Positions 12,717 to 24,054 of a stretch of 64,000 nucleotides of DNA are shown here, one piece after another (positions within the stretch are counted from its first letter, which is position 1; the number at the start of each line of letters is the position of its first letter). The position numbers and the translations under genes are program-made. Below the pieces are notes generated by a model. It did no database searches and was not told where the DNA came from. It was given only the letters and a program-made list of their open reading frames with translations. This DNA is from Sternotherus odoratus. Its lineage: Eukaryota; Chordata; Testudines; Kinosternidae. The DNA lies in contig JAVMKO010000003.1 in assembly GCA_032164245.1 (NCBI GenBank), positions 36,207,390-36,271,389 of the forward strand, in the 5' to 3' direction.

Positions 12717-13004
12717 GGAGATTCCGTGAAATAGCTAATAGGAAAGCTAGCCATTAAAACTTTAAAAACTCAAAAACCCTTTTGATGAATCCAGCCCACT
12801 GTTTCATGTCCTTACTGATCATAAGTAGAAGAAATACAGTCTGTTTACATAACTCGTATATGCTCCACACTGTAGAGGCACCTCGCAGAAACAAACACCT
12901 AAAATAAAAGATTAATTCTTATTATCACACTGGATTTCAGGTTTGGTAGATCCACCCATAGTTTTGCAAGGTCATAGTTTGTCTGGTGCAATATTTCTTT
13001 AAAG

Positions 13005-13075
13005 GGGTGTATGTGTATATGTGTGTATATGTGTATATATATATACACACACACAGGTATATCACACATATATGT
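13005..13075. repeat. Compound TG/TA microsatellite
   Basis: Alternating 'tgtgtatatg', 'tatatatata' and 'cacacaca' runs form an imperfect, partly self-complementary microsatellite. Confidence 0.85.
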
Positions 13076-13377
13076 GTAGGTGTATGTATTTAAAACCCAG
13101 TTATAAACATAATTATGAGAAACCTAAAAAACAAGGTGACCATCAAAGAGATCGGTGCTGTTTCAGCTAGACTGTAAGGTCCTTGAAGTAGGGAACATAC
13201 TGTTTTATGTTTGTAAACTGCCAAGTCCATTGCTCAATAGATGATAAAAATAGTAAGAAGCAAACAGAATGCCAGATGACATTCTTCCCTCTAAACTGCC
13301 ACTGAACGAATTCCTTATCATGGTGCTAACACAGTGCTGCAGGAGGTGCTGGTTTTAGCATGAGACATTAAAAATTA

Positions 13378-13411
13378 GGACCTGACCACTTCTAGGACCT
13401 GACCACTTCTT
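13378..13411. repeat. 17-bp tandem duplication
   Basis: AGGACCTGACCACTTCT is present twice in direct tandem, followed by a partial third copy ('ttgacctgatt'). Confidence 0.8.
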
Positions 13412-13589
13412 TGACCTGATTCTCGTTTATACAAAGGTACTTTCTACAGCTCTGACACTGTAGAGAGGCATTGAAGTGATGGCAAATTACATCTACCCCC
13501 ACTTTCAGGCCAGCGGTGTAAAGAGGCTAGAATGAAATGGGAATCAGGCTTCTAATCTTTAAAGGTCCAAATAAACTTTCGGTAAGACA

Positions 13590-13905
13590 GCAGTTCTTCA
13601 CCAGAGGACTGGGGGTGCAAACAGGATTTCAGGGGGTCTGCCAAGCAGGGCAGTGTTAGACTTGTTGGGACCCAGGGCAAAAAGTGAAAGCTGGGAAGCA
13701 TAAGCCTGGGGGCCCCAGCCCTGCCACCTGGGGGTGAAGCCAAAGCCTGAGCAACTTAGCTTAATGGAGCCTCCTGTGGCAAGGGACCCCAGGTAATTTT
13801 CTTGCTTGCTAACTCTTTCCCCAGTGTTGGCCCTGGCTTTTATATGTATTAAAATAGTTGTTATGGCACAGCTGGGCTGTGGAATTTTTATAGCATGTTG
13901 TAAGA
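13590..13905. mobile_element. hAT-type nonautonomous fragment
   Basis: The sequence opens with a degenerate 'cagcagttcttcaccagaggactgggggtg' type end. It continues with GGGGGTCTGCCAAGCAGGGC and ends near TTTTTATAGCATGTTG. By recall this is the middle of a common turtle hAT repeat whose terminal repeats read 'cagcggttctcaacc'. The right terminus is missing, so it is truncated. The open frames across it are not host genes. Confidence 0.5.
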
Positions 13906-14912
13906 AATGGGGTTTTAGCCCTAGTATCCTGAGCAAATTCCATTTTCCTGTAGGTATTTGTATTCTTTTTTTCTCTGTTTCCTCACCAGGTTCTGCTCTC
14001 CCTTGCAATCCTTATGTGTTGGTTGGCAGCTTATGTAGTCAATCTGAGATGAAGCTGCATTTCAGCAGAGTGTGACTTGATCTATATACACATTCGGTGG
14101 TCACCTTTTAAAAGTGAACAATAGTTACCACATAATGTCCCAGTTTCTCCCTGTACTTAACGCTGGAACTACAATAACTGTTAGACATTGCTGACGTGGT
14201 TTTAGCCATTATGTTTTCATTTAATCTTTTCAGCAATAGCAAGAGGAAATAGAAATGGTGTTCACTGTAGATCAAGGTCCTTGTCTCGCTTCTATGGAAG
14301 CTAGTTGCAGTTGTTCCATAGATTTCTGGCCTGATCTTGCGTCCACTGAAGTTTTTTAAATGGCTCAGATCTCTGGAATGAAAGACATTCTATCAACCTC
14401 AGATAATATTATTTAGAAGTATTTGTTAAAATTTTAAAGTAGATGACTAATGTGTAAAAATTGTTTGTTATAAAAACTGAACAAGAACCTGCAAACCACC
14501 TCCTCCTCATTTGTCTGACACAGTTGTAGTTATTCAAGTGTGGTATGATGCAAAGACTAGTTTTTATTTTAATTAAAAACATCAATATGTCAGCTAATAA
14601 TCTGACAAATTCTAAACCACACGGACTAAATCTTGAAGTACTTACTCAGGAAAAGCATTGCTTGACTAAGGACATCCATACATAGTCATATAAACTGTAG
14701 TGGTTTCTACTGTATTTTCAATAGAGGGAAATATCTTTCACGTGTAATTATGATAACAGATTGATAACAGAAGGTCCGAATTCTATCACCCTTATTCATA
14801 TTGAGTAGGAGCTTATTGTATGAGGAACAGAATTGGACACTAAATATATTATAGATATTTATTGCAACAGTCTGCTCTCACATCAATGTAACTGTTATTG
14901 TGATCACTGATT

Positions 14913-14948
14913 TTGTGTGTGTGTGTGTGTGTGTGTGCGTGCGTGTGT
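14913..14948. repeat. (TG)n microsatellite
   Basis: An uninterrupted TG run is followed by a GCGTGCGTG-type imperfect end. Confidence 0.95.
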
Positions 14949-15313
14949 ATGGTTAGGGTAACCATGACTTCTAGTTGCATCATACGCTTACTAGCAGCAT
15001 AATTACTTCAGTTTTTGCTTCAATGGGAAATACAATACCCTTGAACCTAGAGAAGGGGTAACTTGTTTATAGAAGCAAAACAAAATCTCCATCAAAATAA
15101 TTCAAGTGCACAACTTGTTTGTTCTAAAACATGTCTCATTAGAAAGCAGCCCACCAGGCTGTATCACTGACAGTTAAGATACTCCTGTGCCGTTAGCCCA
15201 CAATACAGTACTAATATAAATACTTTATGCATGATCATGCAACTGATATGTAAGATTTTAACAGTTTCCCTCATCTCGCCCTATTTTAACACTTCTCTTT
15301 CTTTTTTTCCCAG

Positions 15314-16942
15314 TTAACGTCTCCTTCTACTTTTGATCATCTTTCTCATAAACCACCTGCTGCCTGTTTAATTTCTCCAACTAAACTGAAAGTAGAATGT
15401 GATATAGTTAATCTGAAACAAGCCTCTTCTCTGGAAGAATCCTATAACAAGTGGCAGTCTACAGCTAGGTCTTCTAAACAAGATTCACCTACATGTTTTC
15501 AGGCAACTACTCACAGTTCACCTCTTTACATGCCCCATAGATCCTCAACTGTCTTAAACAACCCTTCTTCCATTACTCAATTCTCCAATAACCTTCAAAT
15601 GTCAAATATCGCTAACTATGTTTACCAAATGTCTGAATTCACAGAATCATCCGTTCCAGGCAGGAGTCCAACTCCAGTTTCATATTTTCCCAATTCAGCA
15701 GGAACGCCAGGTTCTCCAGATCAGCCCATATCTCCCTGTTGTTCTCAGAGATTTAACACATTTTTTGCTACCCCTGGCCATATCACAGCACATTCATTAT
15801 CACCTAGTCCTAAACCCCTGACCTCCCCATTTTATGGTTCCTCCTCAACCATATGTAGTGTAAATGAGCCGTGTAGCAGGAGGACATCTAGTGGAAATCT
15901 GCTGAAGTCAGGAATTAGATCCCCTCTGCCAACCAGACTCTCCCTTTTAACTGCTGTTCTGAAGTCAGGCCCCTCTCAGCAAAGACCACTCTCCCCTGCG
16001 TCCTGTCCTGCTACCTTTTCTCCTAACTCCCTTTGCTCCTCAACACTCACAATAGATCAAAAGTTTAAAACAAGTCCCCCTACTCCTAAGAAATCTGCTT
16101 CAAGCTTTTCTATTAGGTCAAACTCTCCAAGCCAAGAGGAACATTGGCCTTCGCTACGTTCTCACTCGCCCATTTATGTGCCTTTGTCCTCAAAGCTCAT
16201 TTCTACTCGGACTAGATCCCTTTCCCCTAAAAAGCACCTTCATGCCAGAACACTTTCTCCTGACTCATTATATCCTCTGTCATCCACCATTTCTTCCTAT
16301 AGGAAAACAGTTGTGTCCCCCCTGTTACAACCCAAATCATCTTCAATGCCACCCCTTGTCTCAAGAGACTCTTCTTCCCTTAACCCTGCACTTTCTCCTA
16401 CAAAACTATTGCCTTACCCTGTCCACAAACCCCAAAAGCCTGAAAAGTCTAGGAGAGTCCACACCTACTCACCCACTTTCACTTGTAAATCATACCCTTT
16501 GTCCTCTCCTGCCAATGAAAAAGGCACATTCTCCCCTATGCTAGAAAAATGTTCCTTCTCTTCTCCAAATCTTTTGCATGCAACCTCTACATCAAAAGCA
16601 GGTTCATCCCAGCCATCTGCTCAGCCACTGAATCCTGTCTCCCCTATCCCTTCAAATGTCTCAACCCGTTGTTTTCCCTCACCTGCTAATTCTACATTGC
16701 CTATTCTCCCACTCTATAATATTCATTCCCACTCACTACAACCTAATTCTTCCTCGCTGCACCCAAAACATAGAGTTTATTCCTCAGCTACGAGACCTAA
16801 GCAGTTGCCCACTATATCAGTAACACCATGTAGATCTCCTATCCCAGGCCAATCACCCTTTACACCGTTGTCAAGATCCAGGGAGCTGAGTTCACCAAAG
16901 TCTTTTTCCCGGCCTCCTGATCATGAAAGTCTGAAACCCAAG
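15314..16942 (+). CDS. MLIP: MLIP exon B (1,629-nt Ser/Pro-rich exon)
   Basis: Acceptor ttcccag|TTA, donor AAG|gtactt; phase 0 at both ends, 543 codons. It begins LTSPSTFDHLSHKPPAACLI and ends HESLKPK. The protein is low-complexity, very rich in Ser and Pro with dozens of Ser-Pro dipeptides (for example SLSPSPKP, TPKKSASS, RSLSPKK), and no folded domain is seen. Several segments match recalled human MLIP: HSLSPSPKP, GSSSTICS, SSGNLLKSGIRSPLPTRL, SQQRPLSPASCPATFSPNS. Its human counterpart belongs to long isoforms and can be skipped, which the phase-0 ends here would also allow. The donor GTACTT is weaker than the others, and the frame reads 35 codons into the intron. Confidence 0.93.
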
Positions 16943-17053
16943 GTACTTGTGTTGCATGCTTATTTTCTAATAGATCTTTGTCTTGATACAAAAATTACAC
17001 TCATTTTGAATGGTGATAGTAAAATTAAGCAACTGTGTAAATTTTTTTAAAAG
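16943..17053 (+). other. MLIP: Open read-through of the exon B donor
   Basis: If the weak GTACTT donor is not used, the reading frame continues for 35 residues beginning VLVLHAYFLIDLC and stops at TAA. The tail is unlike the Ser/Pro-rich exon and lies just before a repeat insertion. It is recorded as a possible intron-retention terminus, not as a demonstrated coding region. Confidence 0.25.
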
Positions 17054-17084
17054 AGGAAATTTACTGTATTAGTGGTAAAGAAAG

Positions 17085-17587
17085 CGAGGAATACTTGTAG
17101 CACCTTAGAGACTAACCAGTTTATTTCAGCATAAGCTTTCGTTCCACTTCACCGAATGCATAGAATGGAACAAACAGAAGTAAGCTGCATTTATACACAC
17201 AGAAAGCAAAAAAAAGTTGTAAATTACCATACCAATTCTAAGAGGCTATTAAATTTGGATGGGCCATTATCAGCAGGAGACAAAAAACCTTTTGTAGTGA
17301 AAATTTAGTGGATCTATCTGTCTAACAGTTGATAAGAATCTGTAAAAGAGACTTAACTAGGAAAATACATTCAATTAGTACAATGACAAAGCCACTCAAC
17401 ATCTCTGTTTAACCCTTTTTTGACAGTGTCCAATTTGCAAATTAATTCCAGTTCATCAGCTTCTCGTTGGAGTCTATTTTGGAAGTTTTTCTGTTTTAAA
17501 ATTGACACCCTCAAGTCTTTAATAGAATGTTCAGGGAGACTGAAGTGTTCTCCTATTGGTTTATGAATGTTATGATTCCTGATGTCA
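17085..17587 (-). mobile_element. Penelope-like element, 3' half with GIY-YIG end, minus strand
   Basis: Read on the minus strand, this segment encodes the C-terminal part of a PLE endonuclease region: SDIRNHNIHKPIGEHF, LKQKNFQNRLQREADELELI and KLDTVKKGLNRDVEWL. The stop is followed by about 300 bp of 3' sequence and the diagnostic tail (plus strand: caccttagagactaacc, gaatgcatagaatggaac). The VIY/YIG core is lost at the 5' break. It adjoins a plus-strand PLE piece at about 17588, forming an inverted head-to-head pair. Confidence 0.85.
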
Positions 17588-17743
17588 GACAGACCAGTCC
17601 TCACTTACAGACAGCCCCCCAACCTGAAACAAATACTCACTGGCAACCACACACCACAGAACAAAAACACTAACCCAGGTACCTATCCTTGTAACAAAGC
17701 CCGATGCCAACTCTGTCCACATATCCATTCAACTGACACCATC
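17588..17743 (+). mobile_element. Penelope-like element, 5'-ward piece, plus strand (split by an LTR)
   Basis: The plus strand encodes RPVLTYRQPPNLKQILTGN and then PCNKARCQLCPHIHSTDTI. This is the Cys/His-containing linker between reverse transcriptase and GIY-YIG domains of PLEs. The frame is cut at 17743 by the solo LTR at 17744-18525 and resumes at 18531. Confidence 0.8.
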
Positions 17744-18525
17744 TGTAAGAGATCTTTCTTCCCCCACTCTAAACTCTTGGGTAAAAATGTGGGGGTCTCT
17801 CATGAAAGACAATCAAACCCCAAGCTTATCTACCAACTTAGGTTAAATCTTTTCCCCCAAAACCCAAACTTCTCCAGTTGGGGCTTGAGACCTGCTGCCA
17901 CCATTAATGTGATTATTCCAAAACCATGGAGTGGGACACATTAAAACCCCCGAGAGTAACACCCCCTCCCTTCTTGCCAGCTGGGAGAGATAAAGAACAC
18001 AGACTCTGCTCCACCTCCCCCCCCCCCTTGCTACCTAGGAGAGATTCAAGCACACAGACTCTTACTAGCCGTAAGCTGTGTCCGATCCAAAGCTAGGACA
18101 ACTCCAAGGGAAATAACCAGACCCGTATAACCAATTTTTTTTTAATAAAGAAAAGAGAAAAAGCATACAACTTATCCAGACTTCACAGATACTCAATTTT
18201 CTAGCCTTAACCCCTCCCTTGAGATTTCTCCCCCTGATGAGGTTAACGACACCATAGATCAATTACAAGCTTATACAATCAACAACTTTACTTACTGTCA
18301 GTCTAACTTAGAAACTTATTCAAAGAGATGAGTAGGAAGGTGATTCAATTCTCCAAAGCTGGAGAGAGAAGACGTAGAGAGACCGATAGCCCGGGAAGAA
18401 GTGAAACTAAAACTCCCCCCTTTGTCTATAGGAATTTGCATCCCCAAGACGTCATAGCCTCTTCTGCTTCAGGTTAACCCCTTACAGGCAAAACAGTAAT
18501 TCTAAGGCACTTCATCCTTATGACA
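17744..18525 (-). mobile_element. Solo LTR (782 bp) inserted in a Penelope-like element
   Basis: The LTR starts TGTAAGAGATC and ends CTTATGACA on the plus strand (TG...CA), flanked by the 5-bp direct repeat CCATC at 17739-17743 and 18526-18530. Removing it restores the continuity of the PLE linker, because the PLE at 47918-48758 has CACCATCATAGGACC uninterrupted. Read on minus it starts TGTCATAAGGATG, the same start as the LTR-like segment at 4550, and has an ATTAAA polyadenylation-type signal near 18140. No internal retroviral genes remain. Confidence 0.88.
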
Positions 18526-18530
18526 CCATC

Positions 18531-18700
18531 ATAGGACCGAATCACATCAGCCACACCACCAGAGGCTCATTCACCTGCACATCTTCCAATGTGATATATG
18601 CCATCATGTGCCAGCAATGCCCCTCTGCGATGTACATTGGCCAAACTGGACAGTCTCTACTCTCAAAGAATAAATGGACACAAATCTGACCCCAAAAAAG
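18531..18700 (+). mobile_element. Penelope-like element, GIY-YIG piece continuing after the LTR
   Basis: It resumes at ATAGGACCGAATCACATCAG and encodes the CTSSNVIYAIMCQQCPSAM / YIGQTGQSL core of the GIY-YIG nuclease, then degenerates near 18690 ('gaccccaaaaaag'). VIY and YIG are the family's signature motifs. The 3' tail is absent, so this arm is truncated. Confidence 0.85.
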
Positions 18701-18969
18701 TGTCTTAACATAACGGGTTTGGGTGATGAGCCATTTGTGCTGCTATTAATTCAACAAAGCTTTGCTATGAAGAGGACAGGAATTATACAGAACAGATTGA
18801 CCAGATTTAATTTTTACTGAGAGGAAATGTCAACTTTAATGCAAAATATTGATTAAAACATTCAGCTGCCAGCTCTGCTTTTCTTTCCTTTTTGATTGTA
18901 AGGAATGGACCATGCTATATATATTAATTATTATGATGGGGAAAGGCCAGATGGCTATAGTAAAAAAAG

Positions 18970-19652
18970 GTGAAATAGATATATTAACCATAGGCTAAAC
19001 AAATCCCTGTTACCAGGATAAGCAAATGGCAACTGCTCCAAGTCAATTAAGAAACCTGAGGCCAATTAAGATCTTTCCAGAAGCCAGGGAGGACAGCTAG
19101 GTTGATTGGGCCACTTGAAGCCAATCAGAGGCTGGCTGAAACTAGTTAAAATCCTCCTAGTTAGGTGGGAGTGTATGTCAGGAGCCGTAGAAGGAGGCTG
19201 TGCTGTTGGAGAGATTGAGCACTACAAACCATATCAGGCACAAGGAAAGAGGCCCTGAGGTGAGGGTGAAGTGGATCTTGAGGAAGTGGGGGCTGCTGTG
19301 GGGAAGTGACCCAGGGAATTATACGTGTACTGTTTCTCAAATGTCAGCTACCATAGCTGATACTATTAGGGTCCCTGGGCTGGAGACAGGAGTAGAGGGT
19401 GGACTCGGGCTCCACCCTTTGCCATTCCTCTCCCCCTGATTAATCACTGAGTCTGGGAGACAACAGAGACTATGCAAGGGAGGATAGCCTCTCTCAACCT
19501 ACCTTGCTGGCTTATGATGCAAATTGCTCAGTGACCCTTGCCTCTAGAGAATGAAGGGCTATGTGGGGGGTCACAGTGAGTCTCTGAGGCTAGTGAAATC
19601 CACCAGGAAACATGGGATCCACAGAGACAAGGACAGAGCTTTGTCACAATAT
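18970..19652 (-). mobile_element. LTR-like or retroelement UTR fragment
   Basis: Moderately GC-rich sequence ends in GACAGAGCTTTGTCACAA, whose reverse complement TTGTGACAAAGCTC resembles the start of a recalled turtle LTR. It contains no recognisable protein. The upstream boundary near 18970 is estimated from the change in composition only. Confidence 0.35.
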
Positions 19653-20169
19653 ATATATAAAATGTCCCCTTTGTAGAGGAGAGGGCAGGGTTTGCTATGC
19701 AGAGTGTAACTGATGGGCCTCTTGCTCAGTCACAGATACAGTGGTGTATAACTATTATGGGGATCATGTTGAAAACGTATATTTTAATGTTGAAATACAA
19801 ATGAGGATGTACAGAAAAAATATTTTTAGCTACCACACAATGACAAATTTCAATAAAAATGCTGTCTTATTTTTAAATAAGTTTGAGAAAAGTCAGCAGT
19901 GATTTCACAGACCCTCACTCCTCTTCATTGACAAAAACTAGGTCAGATCCAGCTTTGCAGTAGGTCTAACATTCTCTGTATTCTCTCCTTGCTTAGAAAA
20001 CACTTCTTTATCAAGATCTCTAAGGCCTGGAAAACTCACAGAATAGCAGCTTTCTTAAATGTAGGGATAGCAGAGTTTGTCTAGTCAAATTTCAATCACA
20101 CTCAAATATCCTGAGTTTGAAAGTTTGACTTGGACATTGAAGAGATCAGATTCTGCTTACAAGAGAATG

Positions 20170-20265
20170 TGAGTTGAAGAAGAGCTCTATGAAAGCTCAA
20201 GAGCTTGTCTTTCACCAACAGAAGTTGGTCCAATGATAGATATTATCTCACCCACCTAGTCTCTG
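20170..20265 (+). mobile_element. Penelope-like tail fragment (second tail family)
   Basis: GAAGAGCTCTATGAAAGCTC, then CTTGTCTTTCACCAACAGAA, then GTTGGTCCAATGATAGATAT and 'tatctcacccacct' match the tail at 34503-34640. It is truncated before the terminal 'gctacaacaac' part. Confidence 0.6.
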
Positions 20266-21020
20266 TGAGAAAAAGGGCAGACAAAGAGGGAGAGAACATC
20301 TCAGATGGAAAAATTAAAATATCTAAACCATGTTACACCATCTTATATGTGTTGTGAAGTGTGCAGCTCATCTTGGGACTGTGTAAAAATAATTATAATT
20401 AATGTTTGAATCAAAAGGAAAATGGGGGAAATGACTCGTTGTAGAGCAATTCAGTCCTTCTCTGGATGTCTTTAAATCATCCCTGCCAGTGGCACTTCTG
20501 TCGTTGTCTTTTAAAAGATATGATTCAGAAAAATACTTGCACATGTATATGACATAAGCATGTGAGTGGTCCCATTGACTTGCTGGTCTCATGTCCTTCA
20601 TCTGAATGCTTGACGTCAACAGAACTACTCATGTGCTTAAAATTACATATATGCTTAAGTGTGTTGCTGGATGTGGCCACAGATTCTCCTGAAGACCATA
20701 TTTTCTTAACCTATGGCACAGACCATCCTTCATGTATTTGCCACAGAATTTCTTGGGGAATAATAATCCCAATCTTGTATATCCCCATTCTGAAAATAAA
20801 ACTAGTATTTCACCTCTAGAGACCTAGGGTGAAACCCTAGACCCACTGAAGTGAACAGGAGTTTTGCCATTGAATCCAGCTGAGCTAGGACTTCACTCCT
20901 GGCGTCAAATCTTTCCATAGGTCACAGACGACAAGTAGGCCACAGTGTTGCAGGTATCATTCATGTGAATAGTCCCGCTGAAGTCAGTAGAAGTATTCAT
21001 GGAAAAGCTGCAGAATCATA

Positions 21021-21763
21021 GGGTATGTCTTCACTACAGGACTAGGTCGATTTCGCTTAATTCGATTTTCTAAATTCGATTTTAGAAAATCGAATCAGTG
21101 TGTCCCCACCAGGACAGCAGGTCGACAGTGGTCGACACTGTCTGTCCTAGAACTTTTGCAGGGGTCGACATAGCCCGCATTGCACTTTGGGTAGGTAGCC
21201 CACAGTGCAATGCGTGCCAGACCCCCCCCCCCCCAAGCAGCCCCGCGGACCCCCCCGCCCGCCTGAACAGTCCCCCCGCCGGACCCCCCCCGCCCGAGCA
21301 GCCCCACGTCCCTCCCCCCCCACCTGAACAGCCCCCCCGTCGGACCCCCCCCGCCCGCCCGAGGGTGGGGGAGCCGGCGTGGGGCTGCTTGAGCGAGCGG
21401 GTCAGCTGCCTAGTCAATTTCACCTGAAATTGACCAAGCAGCTGAACCGCTTGCTCAAGCAGCCCCACGCGGCTCTCCCCCCCCCTCCTCGGGCGGGCGG
21501 GGGGGGTGTCAGGCGGGGGGGCTGTTCAGGTGGGCGGGGCTGCTCGGAGGTCGGAGGCTTAACTTCAGATGCCTCTTCACTTCACTCACAGTAGACATAG
21601 AGAAGTCGATTTTAGCCTTACTTCTCTCGTCTGGCAGGAGTTACAAATTCGATTTTGAGGGCCCTTTAAATCGACTTTAAGGGCATGTATGTGAAGACAG
21701 GTACACGTTTAATTCGACCTAACGTCGTTAAGGTCGAATTAAAGTGGTAGTGAAGACATGCCC
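21021..21763. mobile_element. Palindromic GC-rich MITE (Harbinger-like)
   Basis: The terminal inverted repeats are GGGTATGTCTTCACTAC (left) and GTAGTGAAGACATGCCC (right), with a possible 3-bp ATA duplication outside. The interior is itself palindromic: 'gtcagctgcctagtcaatttcacc' pairs with 'tgaaattgaccaagcagctgaac' around 21423, and poly-C/G-rich arms (21215-21360 and 21475-21545) face each other. It has many CpGs and TCGA blocks near both ends. The Pro-rich and Gly-rich open frames through it are compositional artefacts. Confidence 0.75.
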
Positions 21764-22544
21764 ATACTCTCAATGTGGTGGGCTCAGCTGAATTGCCAGT
21801 TGTCCATATTACAAAGAACAGCTGTCAGGCTCTACTTATGCCTAGCTGAGGAATGGGATAAGAGAGGGGTTTACTGCAGGTGCATTGACACAGCAATGTA
21901 GGGCTGCACACTGTGCACCTGATCCAAAGTTAATTGATGTCCCTGGAAAGACTCTGGTTGACACCAGTGGGCTTTGGATAGGCCCCATATCCTGTTAGTT
22001 TAATGGATACCATATTCATCCATTAAAAGAAAAAAACCCATATATTTTAAATTTCACAAGCACCTGTGAAAAACAAAAACAAAAATAGTTCTATCTATTT
22101 CCTCTTTTTTTATAGTGGTCTTCACTGTACAATCTAAACACTTTGGTCAGGTTTTAATAACTGTGGAATGGCAAGTAATAATTGAACCTGCAACTCACAG
22201 GCACTAACTGGATTATTTTCTTTCAGCCGCCTAATACACATATTCCTAATTTTAATAACTTGCAGATTAACACATTTTCTCACCACATGCAAATTAAACA
22301 TTTTCTCATGTTTATATCTTGGCAGTATATGACCTGTTCTTGAGCCATGCTTTCACAGGTGAATGATAATTCTATTTCAGAAACAGGCCTCAGTAGCACT
22401 GTTTGCACCTGGCCCTCTTCTTGTTTGTGATCCCAGTCTCTGAGAATAAGAGTTTGTAAAAACACCTAGCCCCATCCTGAGCGGTGCTCAGCACTTGCAG
22501 CTCCCCTTGAAGTCACAGGTGTTCAACTCTTGTCAGCATCAGCC

Positions 22545-22612
22545 CTGTAGAAATAGAACAAGAGGACCCCTGTATTTCTAGAGGACCCCTGTAGAAATAG
22601 AACAAGAGGACC
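22545..22612. repeat. Local ~50-bp duplication
   Basis: The block CTGTAGAAATAGAACAAGAG followed by GACCCC occurs twice, separated by 'tgtatttctagaggacccc'. Confidence 0.8.
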
Positions 22613-22613
22613 C

Positions 22614-23656
22614 CAAACTGGTCATTACTTTATCATTATGTTATACCAAGTCAGTAACAAAAGTAAACATCAGCCTCACCACAGGGGTTAACAAGAAGTC
22701 AAAAACACAGCCTCCTTAGGCATTCCAGTCCTGGTTTTACTACCCAGACACTGGACTATATGGTAAGTGTTTGCTGGAAACCATTTTCATCAACTATAGG
22801 GTCCTTCTAATCCCAAGAGATCAGCCACTTAGGTAAAAATATAAATCAGATTTTACCCAATAATCATGGATGCCAATCCTTTAGTAACTAAAGATAAAGA
22901 TTTAACAATGAAAGAAAAGAAGAAGAGAGTTAATAATGGTTAATAGATCATATACATACAAGTGACTGCAAAATCCTTATATCAGGCTTGTAGGAGTGAT
23001 GGAATCGACTGCTGGTTTGTAAAATCTCTTTGGTGACTTCCAAAAGATTGGAAGCTCCTCAGTTCATAGTTCAAAACCACTCCTTTTAGTTGTAAATCCA
23101 CAGTCCAGAGAATCAGGGCAGGTAATGTGCACAATGGAGATATCTCAGGGGCCATTATTATTTTCCGCCATGCGCCTGGAAATTTATTATCTCAAACAAA
23201 GCTCATAGCTCAGTGCATGGAAAGTTACTGACCCAAGATGGAGTCCAGAGTCACATGAGCATATCACATGTCCTTACATACTTTGATGACTCAGAGGAGC
23301 AGCCAGTGCCCATATTCTGGCTGAGGCATCCACAGGAAAGGTTTACTGGGCAGGATGAGTTTCTTTTCTGGTCCATTGTTTAGGGTGAAGTGCCGTTAAT
23401 GGGCCATCAACACATAGCTGTCTGGCTCCAATGTAAATTCTAGCCAGGAATACAACACGTGTATAAGATACCAATGCATAGACAATATTCATAACTTCTG
23501 CTATAAAGACGCATATAAACAGGATAATCATACTTAGAAAATCATAACTTTTCCATTGATACCTTACATGACATACTTGGTACAAGATTTGTTGTAACTG
23601 TATAACAGTGGTAATGTCAATGATATATAAAATGTCATATTTAATCATATATCATC
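22614..23656 (-). mobile_element. LTR-like segment, antisense
   Basis: The sequence resembles, by recall, turtle LTRs in antisense ('tggatgccaatcctttagta', 'ggcttgtaggagtgatggaa') and ends 'catatatcatcacag'. The boundaries are approximate and no target duplication was found. The overlapping open frames (for example 23343-23648) have no recognisable domain. Confidence 0.4.
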
Positions 23657-24054
23657 ACAGCAACTACTTGTGCTTAAATGTAAATACATATATAAGTACT
23701 TTGCTGGATGGAGGTGTGTATTATTGGAAATTGCACGTTATTGGAAATTAATTGTACTTGGGGTACAATGTGAACTGTTGAACTGCTGTGTCCCCTCAAT
23801 TCTCTATCCTGCGGTGCCTTTTACATTGCTTCGCCACTTCAGGCCTGCTCAGGCACAGCCTCCAGCATGTAAATTACTGACAGCTATATTGTATGAGTGC
23901 TATGCCAGCAACTCTTGAATTACACTGAAGAGCAACCAGCAAATTCCCCATCCCAGACTTTCCCCCAGAAATGTGCGTCTTGTACTGCCCAGCCCTCTCC
24001 TGTACAACGCAAGCTCATATAAAGACTGTCATTTTATTAATATAAAATTATATG

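Larger units (their letters stand above)
10841..15313 (+). other. MLIP: MLIP intron between exons A and B
   Basis: This 4.5-kb intron starts gtaagt and ends tttttttcccag. It holds simple repeats, a hAT fragment and short duplications, listed separately. A palindromic degenerate motif near 11171-11265 ('agattctcag' ... 'ctgaggatct') belongs to a diffuse amniote repeat type. No further exon was recognised. Confidence 0.7.

Noticed and set aside
16176..16544. Second open frame inside the large MLIP exon
   Set aside because: A shadow in another frame. The MLIP frame matches the recalled protein and connects in phase with its neighbours.
21082..21468. Gly-rich (minus) and Pro-rich (plus) open frames
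   Set aside because: They are caused by the poly-C/G arms of the palindromic MITE. Low complexity, no conservation expected.
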